DNA from: Rhodophyticola sp017644125
GTDB taxonomy: Bacteria > Pseudomonadota > Alphaproteobacteria > Rhodobacterales > Rhodobacteraceae
NCBI RefSeq assembly: GCF_042140125.1
Contig: NZ_CP159473.1
Direction: 5' to 3' (one strand)
DNA: 64,000 nucleotides
Position 1 is the first letter of the stretch; each line of letters begins with the position of its first letter. The notes beneath the pieces are model-generated. The model had not been told where the DNA came from. It worked only from the letters and a program-made list of their open reading frames with translations, and did no database searches. This document shows positions 53,955 to 62,599 of the stretch, one piece after another. Both the position numbers and the translations under genes were made by a program.

Positions 53955-53969
53955 ATCATAAAAAATGAT
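53955..53969. promoter_or_regulatory. T-N11-A palindrome, candidate LysR operator
   Basis: ATCAT-AAAAA-ATGAT is a perfect inverted repeat that contains the LysR-type T-N11-A box. It lies in the 95-base gap between the divergent enolase-family and LysR genes, 13 bases before the LysR start. The position fits autoregulation and control of the operon. Confidence 0.6.
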
Positions 53970-53981
53970 ACGCATGTGGTT

Positions 53982-54896
53982 ATGTCCATTCGATTCCGCC
54001 AGCTTCAGGCCTTCCACGCAATCTACGAAACCGGCACGGTAACGGGCGCGGCGGCGCTGTTGGGCATCTCGCAGCCCGGCATTTCCAATCTTCTGGCGCA
54101 GCTTGAGCGCGAAACCCGGTTCCGTCTGTTCGAGCGGGTCAAGGGCCGGCTGATCCCGACGCCGGAGGCCGGCGTCCTGTATCAGGAGGTCGATACGGTC
54201 GTGCGCGGGCTGGACCATGTCTCCCAAGCGGTGGTCGATCTGCAGAACAAGCAGGGCGGGCAGCTTCAGGTCGCCTCCCAACACGCGCTGTCCTTCGGGT
54301 TCATGCCGAAGCTGATCGCCCGGTTCGCGCAGACCCGGCCGGACATGTCGATCTCCTTCCAGTCGCAATACTCCTCCAAGATCCAGGAATGGGTCATGGC
54401 GGGCCTGTTCGAGATCGGTATTTCCGAAATGCCTCTGCTCTACGACGCGTTCGAGCATCACCCGCTGGCCGTCGAAACCCTGGTGGCGATGCATGAGGAT
54501 AATCCGCTGGCCCGGCATGCGGTCTTGACGCCCGCGTTGATGGAGGGGGAGCCCTTCATCGTCATGGGCCCCGATCACATGACCCATCGCCGCACGCGGG
54601 AGGCGTTTCATACCGCAGGCGTGCCGTGGCGGACACGCATCCACACGCATCTGTTCAAGAACAAGCTCAGCTTCGTGAAAGAGGGGATGGGCGTTGCCAT
54701 GCTGGACCCGTTCGCGCTGGATTTCGACGAGGGTGGCGGGTTCGTGACCCGCCCTTTCCGTCCGCGCATCATGATGGATCTGGTGGTCATCACCTCGCGC
54801 GCAAGGCCGCTTTCCGCGCTAGGACAGGAGTTCCTGACACTTCTGCTGGCCGAGCTTGCGCCCTATGCGGCCGCGCCGGAACCGGCCGCGGGCTAG
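53982..54896 (+). CDS. LysR-family transcriptional regulator
   Basis: 304-residue LysR regulator. The winged helix-turn-helix occupies residues 1-60 (RQLQAFHAIYETGTVTGAAA, SQPGISNLLAQLE). The C-terminal co-inducer domain follows (about 90-295). It is divergent from the catabolic/TRAP operon at 47598-53886, which it probably activates in response to the transported compound. Start 53982 gives the usual N-terminus; a GTG two codons upstream is possible. It ends four bases from the convergent ThDP-enzyme stop. Confidence 0.92.
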   Translation: MSIRFRQLQAFHAIYETGTVTGAAALLGISQPGISNLLAQLERETRFRLFERVKGRLIPTPEAGVLYQEVDTVVRGLDHVSQAVVDLQNKQGGQLQVASQHALSFGFMPKLIARFAQTRPDMSISFQSQYSSKIQEWVMAGLFEIGISEMPLLYDAFEHHPLAVETLVAMHEDNPLARHAVLTPALMEGEPFIVMGPDHMTHRRTREAFHTAGVPWRTRIHTHLFKNKLSFVKEGMGVAMLDPFALDFDEGGGFVTRPFRPRIMMDLVVITSRARPLSALGQEFLTLLLAELAPYAAAPEPAAG

Positions 54897-54900
54897 GCGC

Positions 54901-56592
54901 CTAACCCATCCAGCGGCGGACCGGGGCGGCGGCCTCCTCCAACGGTTGCGAGATCACGTCGACCAGTGTCGGGCCGTCATGGGCAATCGCCTCTTTCAAT
55001 ACGGTATCCAGCTTGTCGGGGTCCTCCACCCGCCAGGATTTCACCCCATAGGCGGCGGCCACGGCGGCGTGATCGACACGCCCGAAATCCACATTGTAGT
55101 AACGCGCGCCCTTGTCGGCCATCTGGCTGGCCTTGATCCAGCCGAAATTGGAATTGGAAAACACGATATAGGTGATGTTCGCGCCGGCACGGGTCACGGT
55201 CTCCAACTCGCCGCAGGTGAAGCCGAAGGAGCCGTCGCCCATCAGGGCCACGGTCTTGGAAGAGGGCCGCCCGTACCACGCACCAAGAGACGCGGACAAC
55301 GCATAGCCCAGAGCGCCGTGGGCACGGTTGGTGATGAAGAAGCGGCCCGCCAGAGGCTGTTGGTAATAGGCGGAAAAATACGGGCAACTGGTGCCCGGAT
55401 CTGACAGGATGGTGGCATCCTCCGGCAGCAGGCGGTTCAGCGTTGCGACCACGCGTTCGGGGCGGATGGGCGCCTGCGAGCTTTTGGCAAGCGCATCGAA
55501 CCACGCGAATTTCCGACCCTTGAGATGGGCCACCGCCTTGGCCCCGCCAAATGTCGCCAGACCCTGCCGGCGTTTGTCGAGTGCGGCATTCAACGCCGCG
55601 AGCGACAGGCGCAGATCGCCCACCACGCCCACCTCTGTTCGGTAATTCGCGCCGATCACCATCGGGTCATTGTCGAAATGCACGATCCGCGCGCCGGGTT
55701 TCGGGGCCTCCCATCTGGCGGTCGTGGTGGAGCCCGCGCGGCAACCCATGAAGACGACCAGATCGGCCCCCTCCATCGCCTCCCACGTCTCGTCCGTGCC
55801 GCCGTTCGAGCCGACCACGCCCAGAGATTGCGGATGCGAGTTGGCCAGCGCGCCCTGGCCCGAGATCGAGGTGGCGACCGGAATGTCCAGCCGGGCGGCG
55901 AGCCGGGCCAGTTCCGCCATGGCGCCCGCAATCACCACCCCGCCGCCGCACACGATCAGCGGGGATTTCGCGGACAGGATCGCCTCCATCGCCGCGTCGA
56001 CGGCGGCGGGTTCAGGGGCTTGCGGATAGGCCGGGTAGCTTCGATGTTTCGGATCGGCCCAGATATCGGCCGGGTCCACCGGATCGTACTGGATGTCATA
56101 GGGCAGGCCCAGATGCGCCGCCCCGGCCCGGCCCGTGGTCATGGCGCGGAAGGCGGCGCGCAGCATGCGGGGAATATGGGCGGCCTGCACGATCACCGTG
56201 TTCCATTTGGTCAGGGGCCGCATCAGTGCGGCCTGATCGACCTCGGTCAGCGGATACTTCCCGTAGCTGCCGACGGAGATATCCGTGGTGATGCCCAGCA
56301 CCGCGTAGGAGCTTTCCGACGCCTCGATCAGCCCCGGCAGGATATAGGTGGCGCCGCCGCCGGAGGGCCCTTCGGCCACACCGGGGCGGCCGGTCACGCG
56401 GGAATAGGCATCGGCCATGTATGTGGCGGAGCGTTCGTCGCGGGTCAGCACATGGGTGATGGCGCCGCCATGGGATCGCATCGCATCGTAAAAGGGCAGG
56501 GACGTGTCGCCGCAAAGGCCGAAGATATGCTGGACGTCATGCGCTTTCAGCATCGCAACCAGTGCTTCGGCCCCGTTCATTGTGTTGGTCAT
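54901..56592 (-). CDS. Thiamine-diphosphate-dependent enzyme of the acetolactate synthase-like family
   Basis: 563-residue ThDP enzyme with the three-domain order of the pyruvate oxidase/acetohydroxyacid synthase group. The pyrimidine-binding domain has the catalytic Glu region TRDERSATYMADAYSR. The central domain includes LIVCGGGVVIAGA, and the PP domain the metal motif MGDGSFGFTCGELETVTRAG with NSNFG. Substrate unknown; 2-keto acid decarboxylation or carboligation is likely. It is divergent from a GntR regulator with a CTGTATACAG site 34-43 bases upstream of its start. Confidence 0.85.
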   Translation of the reverse strand: MTNTMNGAEALVAMLKAHDVQHIFGLCGDTSLPFYDAMRSHGGAITHVLTRDERSATYMADAYSRVTGRPGVAEGPSGGGATYILPGLIEASESSYAVLGITTDISVGSYGKYPLTEVDQAALMRPLTKWNTVIVQAAHIPRMLRAAFRAMTTGRAGAAHLGLPYDIQYDPVDPADIWADPKHRSYPAYPQAPEPAAVDAAMEAILSAKSPLIVCGGGVVIAGAMAELARLAARLDIPVATSISGQGALANSHPQSLGVVGSNGGTDETWEAMEGADLVVFMGCRAGSTTTARWEAPKPGARIVHFDNDPMVIGANYRTEVGVVGDLRLSLAALNAALDKRRQGLATFGGAKAVAHLKGRKFAWFDALAKSSQAPIRPERVVATLNRLLPEDATILSDPGTSCPYFSAYYQQPLAGRFFITNRAHGALGYALSASLGAWYGRPSSKTVALMGDGSFGFTCGELETVTRAGANITYIVFSNSNFGWIKASQMADKGARYYNVDFGRVDHAAVAAAYGVKSWRVEDPDKLDTVLKEAIAHDGPTLVDVISQPLEEAAAPVRRWMG

Positions 56593-56625
56593 GGCACACG
56601 TCCCCCTTCCAGCCTGCATTTCATT

Positions 56626-56635
56626 CTGTATACAG
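56626..56635. promoter_or_regulatory. CTGTATACAG palindrome, candidate GntR/FCD operator
   Basis: Perfect ten-base palindrome of the GTATAC type commonly bound by FCD-class GntR regulators. It lies between the divergent ThDP-enzyme and GntR genes, 34 bases from the former start. A second repeat ATCTTG-N7-CAAGAT (56644-56662) follows. Confidence 0.6.
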
Positions 56636-56702
56636 CACAAAATATCTTGCAATACTCAAGATGAAATATCATCCTGCACCGACGTTTTCGGAGGAGCCGA
56701 TG

Positions 56703-57374
56703 ATGACCGAAAGCCATGTCGACCGTCTCACCGCGCAGCTGCGCCGGATGGCGGCGGAATTCCGGATCAAACCCGATGAGCGTATCCGGGAGGGCGAGAT
56801 GGCCAAGCGCCTGTCGGTCAGCCGCACACCGCTGCGCGAGGCGCTGAACCGCCTTGTGTCGGAGGGATATCTGACCTTTACGGGCGGGCAGGGGTTTTTC
56901 TGCCGCTCGCTCACGCCCGAACGGATCATGGATCTTTACGAGGCGCGCGCGGCCATCGAATGCGAGGCGATGCGCCACGCGGTGAACCGCGCCAGCCCCG
57001 CCGCCATCGCGCAACTGGCCGACGATCTGGACCGGGCCGAGCCGCTTTACGAGCGGACGACCGATCGTCTGGCATTGCTGGAGATGGACGAGGCATTTCA
57101 TATGGCGCTGGTGCGCCTGTCGGGCAATGCGGAGCTGGAACGGATGCTGGAGAATATCAACGGTCGCATCCGCTACGTGCGGATGATGGGGCTGAAGATG
57201 GAGGATGGCAGGCCGGGGCGCATGGGCGCGCACCGGACCATTCTGGGGGCCTTGATCGCGCGGGATCAGGACCTGCTTCTGGCCGAACTGCGCGCCCATA
57301 TCGAGATGCGCAAGGAGGATGCGACCCAAGCGGTCCGCGATGCCTTTTCCCATATCTACGTGCAGGCGGGCTGA
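56703..57374 (+). CDS. GntR-family regulator of the FCD (FadR) class
   Basis: 223-residue GntR regulator. Winged helix-turn-helix at about residues 10-70 (EGEMAKRLSVSRTPLREALNR) and an all-helical FCD domain (80-220). The metal- and ligand-binding residues are visible: Asp and His in MDEAFHMAL, His in GAHRTILGAL and in LRAHIEM. It probably represses the divergent ThDP-enzyme gene and is followed directly by an Asp/Glu-racemase-family gene. The start at 56703 has GAGGAG six bases upstream; earlier in-frame ATGs exist. Confidence 0.9.
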   Translation: MTESHVDRLTAQLRRMAAEFRIKPDERIREGEMAKRLSVSRTPLREALNRLVSEGYLTFTGGQGFFCRSLTPERIMDLYEARAAIECEAMRHAVNRASPAAIAQLADDLDRAEPLYERTTDRLALLEMDEAFHMALVRLSGNAELERMLENINGRIRYVRMMGLKMEDGRPGRMGAHRTILGALIARDQDLLLAELRAHIEMRKEDATQAVRDAFSHIYVQAG

Positions 57375-57377
57375 GCG

Positions 57378-58118
57378 ATGCGGAAGACACCGGGTGGCAA
57401 AACCGTTTATGGCGCCTCGGTCGGGGTGTTGATGCTGGAGACGCGGTTTCCGCGCATCCCCGGCGATATCGGCAATGCGCTGAGCTGGCCCTTTCCGGTG
57501 CAGTACCGCGTGGTGCGGGGGGCCACGCCGGACAATGTGGTGCGCGGCGACCCCCGGTCGCGGCTGGAGGACTTCATTGCCGCGGGGCGGGATCTGGCGG
57601 AAATGGGATGCGACGGGATCGCCACGAATTGTGGATTTCTGGCCTTGCTGCAACGGGAAATGGCCGCGGAACTGCGTGTGCCGGTGGCGACCTCCGCGCT
57701 GATGCAGGTGCCCATGGTGCAGGCGACATTGCCGCCGGACAGGCGGGTGGCGATCCTGACGATTTCGAAGGAAACGCTCGGCCCCGCGCATCTGGCGGCG
57801 GCGGGTGTCCCTGCCGACACGCCCGTGATCGGAACCGATGAAGGGCGCGAGTTTACCCGTGCGGTGCTGGGCGACGAGGCCGAGATTGACTTCGCGGCCT
57901 GCCGCGCGGATTTGCTGGACGCGGCGGCGACGCTGACCGCGCGCCATCCCGAAACCGGCGCCATCGTACTGGAATGCACGAACATGGTGCCCTATGCGGC
58001 GGATATCCGGCGGCAGTCCGGGCTGCCGGTCTATTCGATCCACAGTTTCCTGATATGGTTTCAGGCCGGGCTCATGCCGCACAGGTTTCCCGGCGATCTG
58101 GACGACCCGCGCGGCTGA
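57378..58118 (+). CDS. Aspartate/glutamate racemase-family protein (maleate isomerase-like)
   Basis: 246-residue protein of the Asp/Glu/hydantoin racemase superfamily. The two catalytic cysteines are visible: Cys85 in ATNCGFL and Cys200 in VLECTNM. Members include maleate cis-trans isomerases, arylmalonate decarboxylases and hydantoin racemases. Both cysteines present argue for racemase or isomerase activity over decarboxylase. It begins three bases after the GntR stop, so they are likely co-transcribed. Confidence 0.82.
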   Translation: MRKTPGGKTVYGASVGVLMLETRFPRIPGDIGNALSWPFPVQYRVVRGATPDNVVRGDPRSRLEDFIAAGRDLAEMGCDGIATNCGFLALLQREMAAELRVPVATSALMQVPMVQATLPPDRRVAILTISKETLGPAHLAAAGVPADTPVIGTDEGREFTRAVLGDEAEIDFAACRADLLDAAATLTARHPETGAIVLECTNMVPYAADIRRQSGLPVYSIHSFLIWFQAGLMPHRFPGDLDDPRG

Positions 58119-58181
58119 TCGCGTCTCCCTTGGGCGGGCGGCGCGGCCCTCCCCATGCCGGGCGGTCGGACCTTTTCAACG

Positions 58182-58592
58182 TCAGCCGTCTGCCGGGGGC
58201 GGGATCAGGGCGCTTGCTTCGATCTCGACCAGGGCCGCATCTTCGACCAGCCCGACGACCACGACCATGGTCATCGCCGGAAAATGGCGACCCAGGACCC
58301 GGCGATAGGCTTCCCCCACCTCGCGCTGGCGGGCGAGATATTCGGTCTTGTCGGTGACATACCATGTCAGCCTCGTGATATCCTCGACCCGGCCGCCCGC
58401 CGCTTCGACCACGGCGGCGACGTTCTTCAGAGCCTGTTCCGTCTGGCCGATGAAATCATGGGTTTCGAAGACTTTCTGATGGTTCCAGCCGATCTGCCCG
58501 GCGACGGACAAACGGCCATCGGCGGCCAGAACGCCGTTGGCATACCCCTTTGCCGGGGCCCACCCGTCGGGCTGGATGATCCTGTGCGCCAT
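58182..58592 (-). CDS. RidA-family protein
   Basis: 136-residue RidA/YjgF/UK114 protein. Canonical RidA hydrolyses reactive enamine/imine intermediates using a conserved Arg. Family stretches seen are QIGWNHQKVFE, EQALKNVAAVVEAAGGRVED and the VEIEASALI end. The Arg in the usual C-terminal IP.R position is not obvious, so it may belong to another Rid subgroup. In this operon it might deal with reactive intermediates of 2-aminobenzoate degradation; that is inferred. Its ATG overlaps the thioesterase stop by one base. Last gene of the cluster. Confidence 0.85.
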   Translation of the reverse strand: MAHRIIQPDGWAPAKGYANGVLAADGRLSVAGQIGWNHQKVFETHDFIGQTEQALKNVAAVVEAAGGRVEDITRLTWYVTDKTEYLARQREVGEAYRRVLGRHFPAMTMVVVVGLVEDAALVEIEASALIPPPADG

Positions 58593-58996
58593 TAATCGGC
58601 TCCTTCCAAATGCAGTTCCAACGTATCTCTGAGCGGGGCCGGCCACGGCAGGGGCCGCCCGTCTTGCCCCACATGCACAAGCGTGGCGCTTGCGGTGAAG
58701 CGGGTCTCTCCGTCCGCCGATGCGTGCCACGCGATGCCCAGACTGCTGGTTCCGATCCGGGTGCATCCCAGGCGGATATCCAGCATGTCGCCGTGGTGGC
58801 TGGGTGCGGTGAAGGTCGTTTCGATCTGCGCGGTGGGGACAGCGGCCTTCGCGTGCAGTTCTTCGAACGGATGGCCGATATGGTCGAAGAACGCCTCCAC
58901 GCAATCATTCATCATCTCGAAGTAACGCGGATAAAAGACGATCCCGGCGGGGTCGCAATGCTTGAAGAGCACTTTCTGGCGCATCGAAAAAGCCAT
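58592..58996 (-). CDS. Acyl-CoA thioesterase (4-hydroxybenzoyl-CoA thioesterase-like)
   Basis: 134-residue hotdog thioesterase. The catalytic Asp is in FKHCDPAGIVFYPRYFE, the Pseudomonas-type 4-hydroxybenzoyl-CoA thioesterase signature. In this operon it could release CoA from an aromatic or ring-cleavage acyl-CoA and so protect the CoA pool. A start at 59011 is also possible and would overlap the ligase by eleven bases; 58996 has a weak GGCGGG site. Confidence 0.87.
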   Translation of the reverse strand: MAFSMRQKVLFKHCDPAGIVFYPRYFEMMNDCVEAFFDHIGHPFEELHAKAAVPTAQIETTFTAPSHHGDMLDIRLGCTRIGTSSLGIAWHASADGETRFTASATLVHVGQDGRPLPWPAPLRDTLELHLEGAD

Positions 58997-59000
58997 CTTA

Positions 59001-60629
59001 CTACCCGCCATTCCGCGTCTGCCGCAGACGGAACCGCTGGATCTTGCCGGTCTCCGTCTTCGGCAGATCGCTGACGAAGACGATCGAGCGGGGATACTTG
59101 TAGGGCGCTATCGTGGCCTTCACATGGTCCTGAAGCTCCTTGCTCAGGGCCTCCCCGGGCTCCGCGCCGGCGGAGAGAACCACATGGGCCTGCACGATCT
59201 CGCCCCGGTCCTCGTCCGGCACACCGATGACGGCGCATTCGGCCACGGCGGCATGGGCCAGAAGGGCCGCCTCCACCTCCGGGCCGGCGATGTTGTAGCC
59301 CGAGGAGAGGATGATATCGTCATTCCGGGCGGAAAAATGGAAATAGCCCTCGGCATCCATCACGAAGGTGTCGCCCGAGATGTTCCAGCCATCCTGCACG
59401 TAATCCGCCTGCCGCGCGCCCCGCAGATAGCGGCAGCCGGTGGGCCCGCGCACGGCCAGACGGCCGATTTCGCCCGCCGGCAGATCCTGCCCGTCAGATC
59501 CGATCACCTTGGCCTCGTAGCCAGTGACGGGCCTGCCGGTGCAGGCCGGTCTGTGGTCGTCGAACCGGTTGGTGATGAAGATATGCAGCATCTCCGTCGC
59601 GCCGATCCCGTCCAGCATCGGCTTGCCGGTTCGGGCCATCCATTCTTCGTAAACCGGGCCGGGCAGGGTCTCTCCGGCCGAAACCGCCGCGCGGAGGGAG
59701 GAGAGATCGGCCCCCTCATCCATCGCCTTCATCATCGCGCGATAGGCGGTCGGCGCGGTGAAACAGACCGTCGCGCGGTATTTCTCGATGATGTCGATCA
59801 TGTTGGGCGGAGAGGCGTTTTCCAGCAGCGTCGCGGCCGCGCCGAAGCGCAGCGGGAAAATCGCGAGCCCGCCCAGACCGAAGGTGAAGGCAAGCGGCGG
59901 CGAGCCGATGAAAACGTCGGTATCGGTGACATTCAGTATCTCGCGCGCGTAGCCATCGGCGATGATCAGGAGATCCCGGTGAAAATGCATCGTGGCCTTG
60001 GGCGCACCGGTGGAACCGGAGGTGAAGCCCAGAAGCGCCACATCGTCCTGCGCCGTGTCGACCGCCTGAAACCGGACCGGCTTTTCAAGCGCCAGACGGT
60101 CCAGTTCGGCGTCGTGGTTCGAGGTGCCGTCGAACCCCACGACGGTTTTCAGAAAGGCGCTGTCCTTGGCGCAGGCGGTCATCTCGTCCATCAGCCGTGT
60201 ATCGCAAAGCGCAAACGCGATTTCGGCCAGCTCCACATAGGACCTCAGCTCGCCAGCCCGAAGCATCGGCATCGAGTTGATCACCACCGCGCCCGCCTTG
60301 GTCGCGGCCAGCCAGCAGGCGACCATCGCGGGATTGTTGGCCGAGCGGATCAGCACCCGGTTGCCGGGCCGGATGCCCAGATCGTCCACCAGCGCATGGG
60401 CCAGACGGTTGGTCCAGTCGGTCAGTTCCTTGTAGGTGCGTCGGCGGCCGTTCCCGATCAGCGCGGTGTGATCGCCAAACCCCTTCGCCACCATCACATC
60501 GGTCAGTTCCACGGCCGCGTTCAGCCGGTCGGGGTAGTCGAAGCCATCCAGAAGCAGGTCGGGCCATGTGTCCGCCGGGGGCAGGTTGTCGCGCGCAAAC
60601 GTGTCGGTATGGGCTGATGGTCGCAGCAT
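59001..60629 (-). CDS. Aryl-CoA ligase, probably 2-aminobenzoate-CoA ligase
   Basis: 542-residue acyl-adenylate-forming enzyme of the benzoate-CoA ligase group. The P-loop is LLGFTSGSTGAPKATMHFH, the adenylate motif ILSSGYNIAGPEVE, and the C-terminal catalytic lysine lies in LPKTETGKIQRFRLR. It activates an aromatic acid with ATP and CoA. The downstream and upstream genes (crotonase, acyl-CoA dehydrogenase, flavin reductase domain) match the CoA-dependent 2-aminobenzoate pathway, so 2-aminobenzoate is the likely substrate; benzoate is the alternative. The start at 60629 has GGAGGG seven bases upstream. Confidence 0.85.
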   Translation of the reverse strand: MLRPSAHTDTFARDNLPPADTWPDLLLDGFDYPDRLNAAVELTDVMVAKGFGDHTALIGNGRRRTYKELTDWTNRLAHALVDDLGIRPGNRVLIRSANNPAMVACWLAATKAGAVVINSMPMLRAGELRSYVELAEIAFALCDTRLMDEMTACAKDSAFLKTVVGFDGTSNHDAELDRLALEKPVRFQAVDTAQDDVALLGFTSGSTGAPKATMHFHRDLLIIADGYAREILNVTDTDVFIGSPPLAFTFGLGGLAIFPLRFGAAATLLENASPPNMIDIIEKYRATVCFTAPTAYRAMMKAMDEGADLSSLRAAVSAGETLPGPVYEEWMARTGKPMLDGIGATEMLHIFITNRFDDHRPACTGRPVTGYEAKVIGSDGQDLPAGEIGRLAVRGPTGCRYLRGARQADYVQDGWNISGDTFVMDAEGYFHFSARNDDIILSSGYNIAGPEVEAALLAHAAVAECAVIGVPDEDRGEIVQAHVVLSAGAEPGEALSKELQDHVKATIAPYKYPRSIVFVSDLPKTETGKIQRFRLRQTRNGG

Positions 60630-60633
60630 GGTC

Positions 60634-61791
60634 TTACCCTCCCTGATGCAGGCCAAGTGCCTGACGGGCGATGACCACGCGCTGCACGTCCGAGGCGCCT
60701 TCGTAAATGCGCAAGGCCCGGATCTCGCGATAGAGCCGCTCTGTGATCTCGCCGGATTTCACGCCGTCCCCGCCATGAAGCTGCACCGCCTTGTCGATCA
60801 CCTGCTGGGCATGGTCGGTGGCGAACAGCTTGGCCATCGCGGCTTCGCGGGTGACGCGCGGTGCGCCGCTGTCCTTGGTCCAGGCGGCGCGATAGACCAG
60901 AAGGGCCGCGGCATCCACATCGAGCGCCATATCCGCGATATGGCCCTGCACCAGCTGCAGATCGAAAAGCGGGGCGCCCTGAACCTCGCGGGTCGTCACC
61001 CGGGTCAGCGTCTCGTCCAGCGCGCGGCGCGCAAAGCCCAGTGCGGCTGCCGCAACGGTGGAGCGGAAGACATCCAGAACCGACATCGCGATCTTGAAGC
61101 CCGCGCCGGGCGCGCCGATGAGGTTTGCGGCCGGAACGCGGCATTCCGAAAAGCGGAGCGTGGCCAGAGGATGGGGCGCAATGGTCCGGAGCCGTTCGAC
61201 GACGTGGAGGCCCGGAAGATCGGCGGGGAGCACGAAGGCCGAGAGTCCCTTCGCGCCCGGCGCCTCGCCCGTGCGGGCGAAAGCCGTGTAGACATCGGCG
61301 ATGCCGCCGTTGGAGATCCATGTCTTTTCGCCGTTCAGGATGAAATGATCGCCGTCGCGCGTGGCCGTCATCGTCGAGTTGGCCACATCCGAGCCCGATT
61401 GCGGCTCCGTCAGGGCAAAGGCGGCAATGGCTTTTCCGGACCGGGTCAGCGGCAGCCATTCGGCTTTCTGGGCTTCTGTGCCGAAAAGGGAAATCGCACC
61501 GGTCCCCAGCCCCTGCATGGCAAACGCGAAATCGGCCAGGCCGTCATGGCGCGCAAGCGTTTCCCGGATCAGGCAAAGCGTGCGCACATCCAGCGTTTCG
61601 CCGTCTGCCGCGCCGCTGTGGCGCAGCCAGCCCGCCTCTCCCAGAGCGGCGACAAGCGCGCGGCAGGCCGCATCGGTATCCCCATGGTCGATATCGCCCA
61701 GATGCAGGGCGGCCCACAGGTCCAGATCCTGCGCCAGCGTCTTGTGACGGGGCTCGAAAAACGGCCAGTCGAGAAAGGTTCTATCCGCCAT
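60634..61791 (-). CDS. Acyl-CoA dehydrogenase
   Basis: 385-residue FAD-dependent acyl-CoA dehydrogenase. Recognisable motifs: FALTEPQSGSDVANS (FAD/substrate), TWISNGGIADVY and the C-terminal YEGASDVQRVVIARQ. It acts on a CoA thioester in the beta-oxidation-like part of the 2-aminobenzoate pathway. The ATG shares one base with the crotonase stop; the ligase follows after four bases. Confidence 0.92.
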   Translation of the reverse strand: MADRTFLDWPFFEPRHKTLAQDLDLWAALHLGDIDHGDTDAACRALVAALGEAGWLRHSGAADGETLDVRTLCLIRETLARHDGLADFAFAMQGLGTGAISLFGTEAQKAEWLPLTRSGKAIAAFALTEPQSGSDVANSTMTATRDGDHFILNGEKTWISNGGIADVYTAFARTGEAPGAKGLSAFVLPADLPGLHVVERLRTIAPHPLATLRFSECRVPAANLIGAPGAGFKIAMSVLDVFRSTVAAAALGFARRALDETLTRVTTREVQGAPLFDLQLVQGHIADMALDVDAAALLVYRAAWTKDSGAPRVTREAAMAKLFATDHAQQVIDKAVQLHGGDGVKSGEITERLYREIRALRIYEGASDVQRVVIARQALGLHQGG

Positions 61792-62594
61792 CACTCCCCC
61801 TCGAACACCGGTTTTTCCTTCTTGACGAAGGCGTCATAGGCGCGCGTGAAATCGCCGGTCTGCATGCAGATGGCCTGCGCCTGCGCTTCGGCTTCGATCG
61901 CCTGTTCAATCGACATGGACCATTCCTGCGCCAGCATCGTCTTGGTCATCATATGCGCGAAATTGGGGCCGGCGGCGATGCGCGCCGCCATGTCCTGCGC
62001 GGCCTCCATGAGATCCTCGGCCGGAACGACGCGGTTGAAGTACCCCCATGCCGCACCCTCCTCGGCGGTGAACGACCGGCCGGTGTAAAGCAGTTCCGCC
62101 GCGCGCCCCTGGCCGATGATCCGCGGCAGGATCGCACAGGCGCCCATATCGCAACCGGCAAGCCCGACACGGGTGAACAGAAAGGCGGTCTTGGCCCCCG
62201 GGGCGGCAATCCGCAGATCCGACGCCATGGCGATGATCGCGCCCGCGCCGACGCAGACGCCGTCGACCGCCGCGATGACGGGCTTGCCGCAATTGACCAT
62301 CGCCTTGACCAGATCGCCGGTCATCCGGGTGAAGGCCAGAAGCTCCTTCATGTTCATGCGGGTCAGGGGGCCGATGATGTCATGCACATCCCCGCCCGAG
62401 CTGAAATTTCCGCCATTCGGGGCGAAGATCACCGCATCCACATCCTCCGCATAGGGCAGGTCGCGGAACCAGTCGCGCAGTTCGGCATAGCTGTCGAAGG
62501 TCAGCGGGTTCATCCGCTCGGGCCGGTTCAGCGCAATCGTGGCGATACCATTCTCGATCTGGCAGAGGAAATGCTGTGGGTCGGGCCGGGCCAT
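61791..62594 (-). CDS. Enoyl-CoA hydratase/isomerase
   Basis: 267-residue crotonase. The oxyanion hole regions are GGNFSSGGDVHDI and DGVCVGAGAII; the trimer helix and C-terminal end are present. Works with the adjacent acyl-CoA dehydrogenase in beta-oxidation-like steps. The frame is open to 62693, but MARPDPQHFLCQIENG at 62594 is the natural start, five bases after the MarR stop. Confidence 0.9.
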   Translation of the reverse strand: MARPDPQHFLCQIENGIATIALNRPERMNPLTFDSYAELRDWFRDLPYAEDVDAVIFAPNGGNFSSGGDVHDIIGPLTRMNMKELLAFTRMTGDLVKAMVNCGKPVIAAVDGVCVGAGAIIAMASDLRIAAPGAKTAFLFTRVGLAGCDMGACAILPRIIGQGRAAELLYTGRSFTAEEGAAWGYFNRVVPAEDLMEAAQDMAARIAAGPNFAHMMTKTMLAQEWSMSIEQAIEAEAQAQAICMQTGDFTRAYDAFVKKEKPVFEGE

Positions 62595-62599
62595 GGGGA

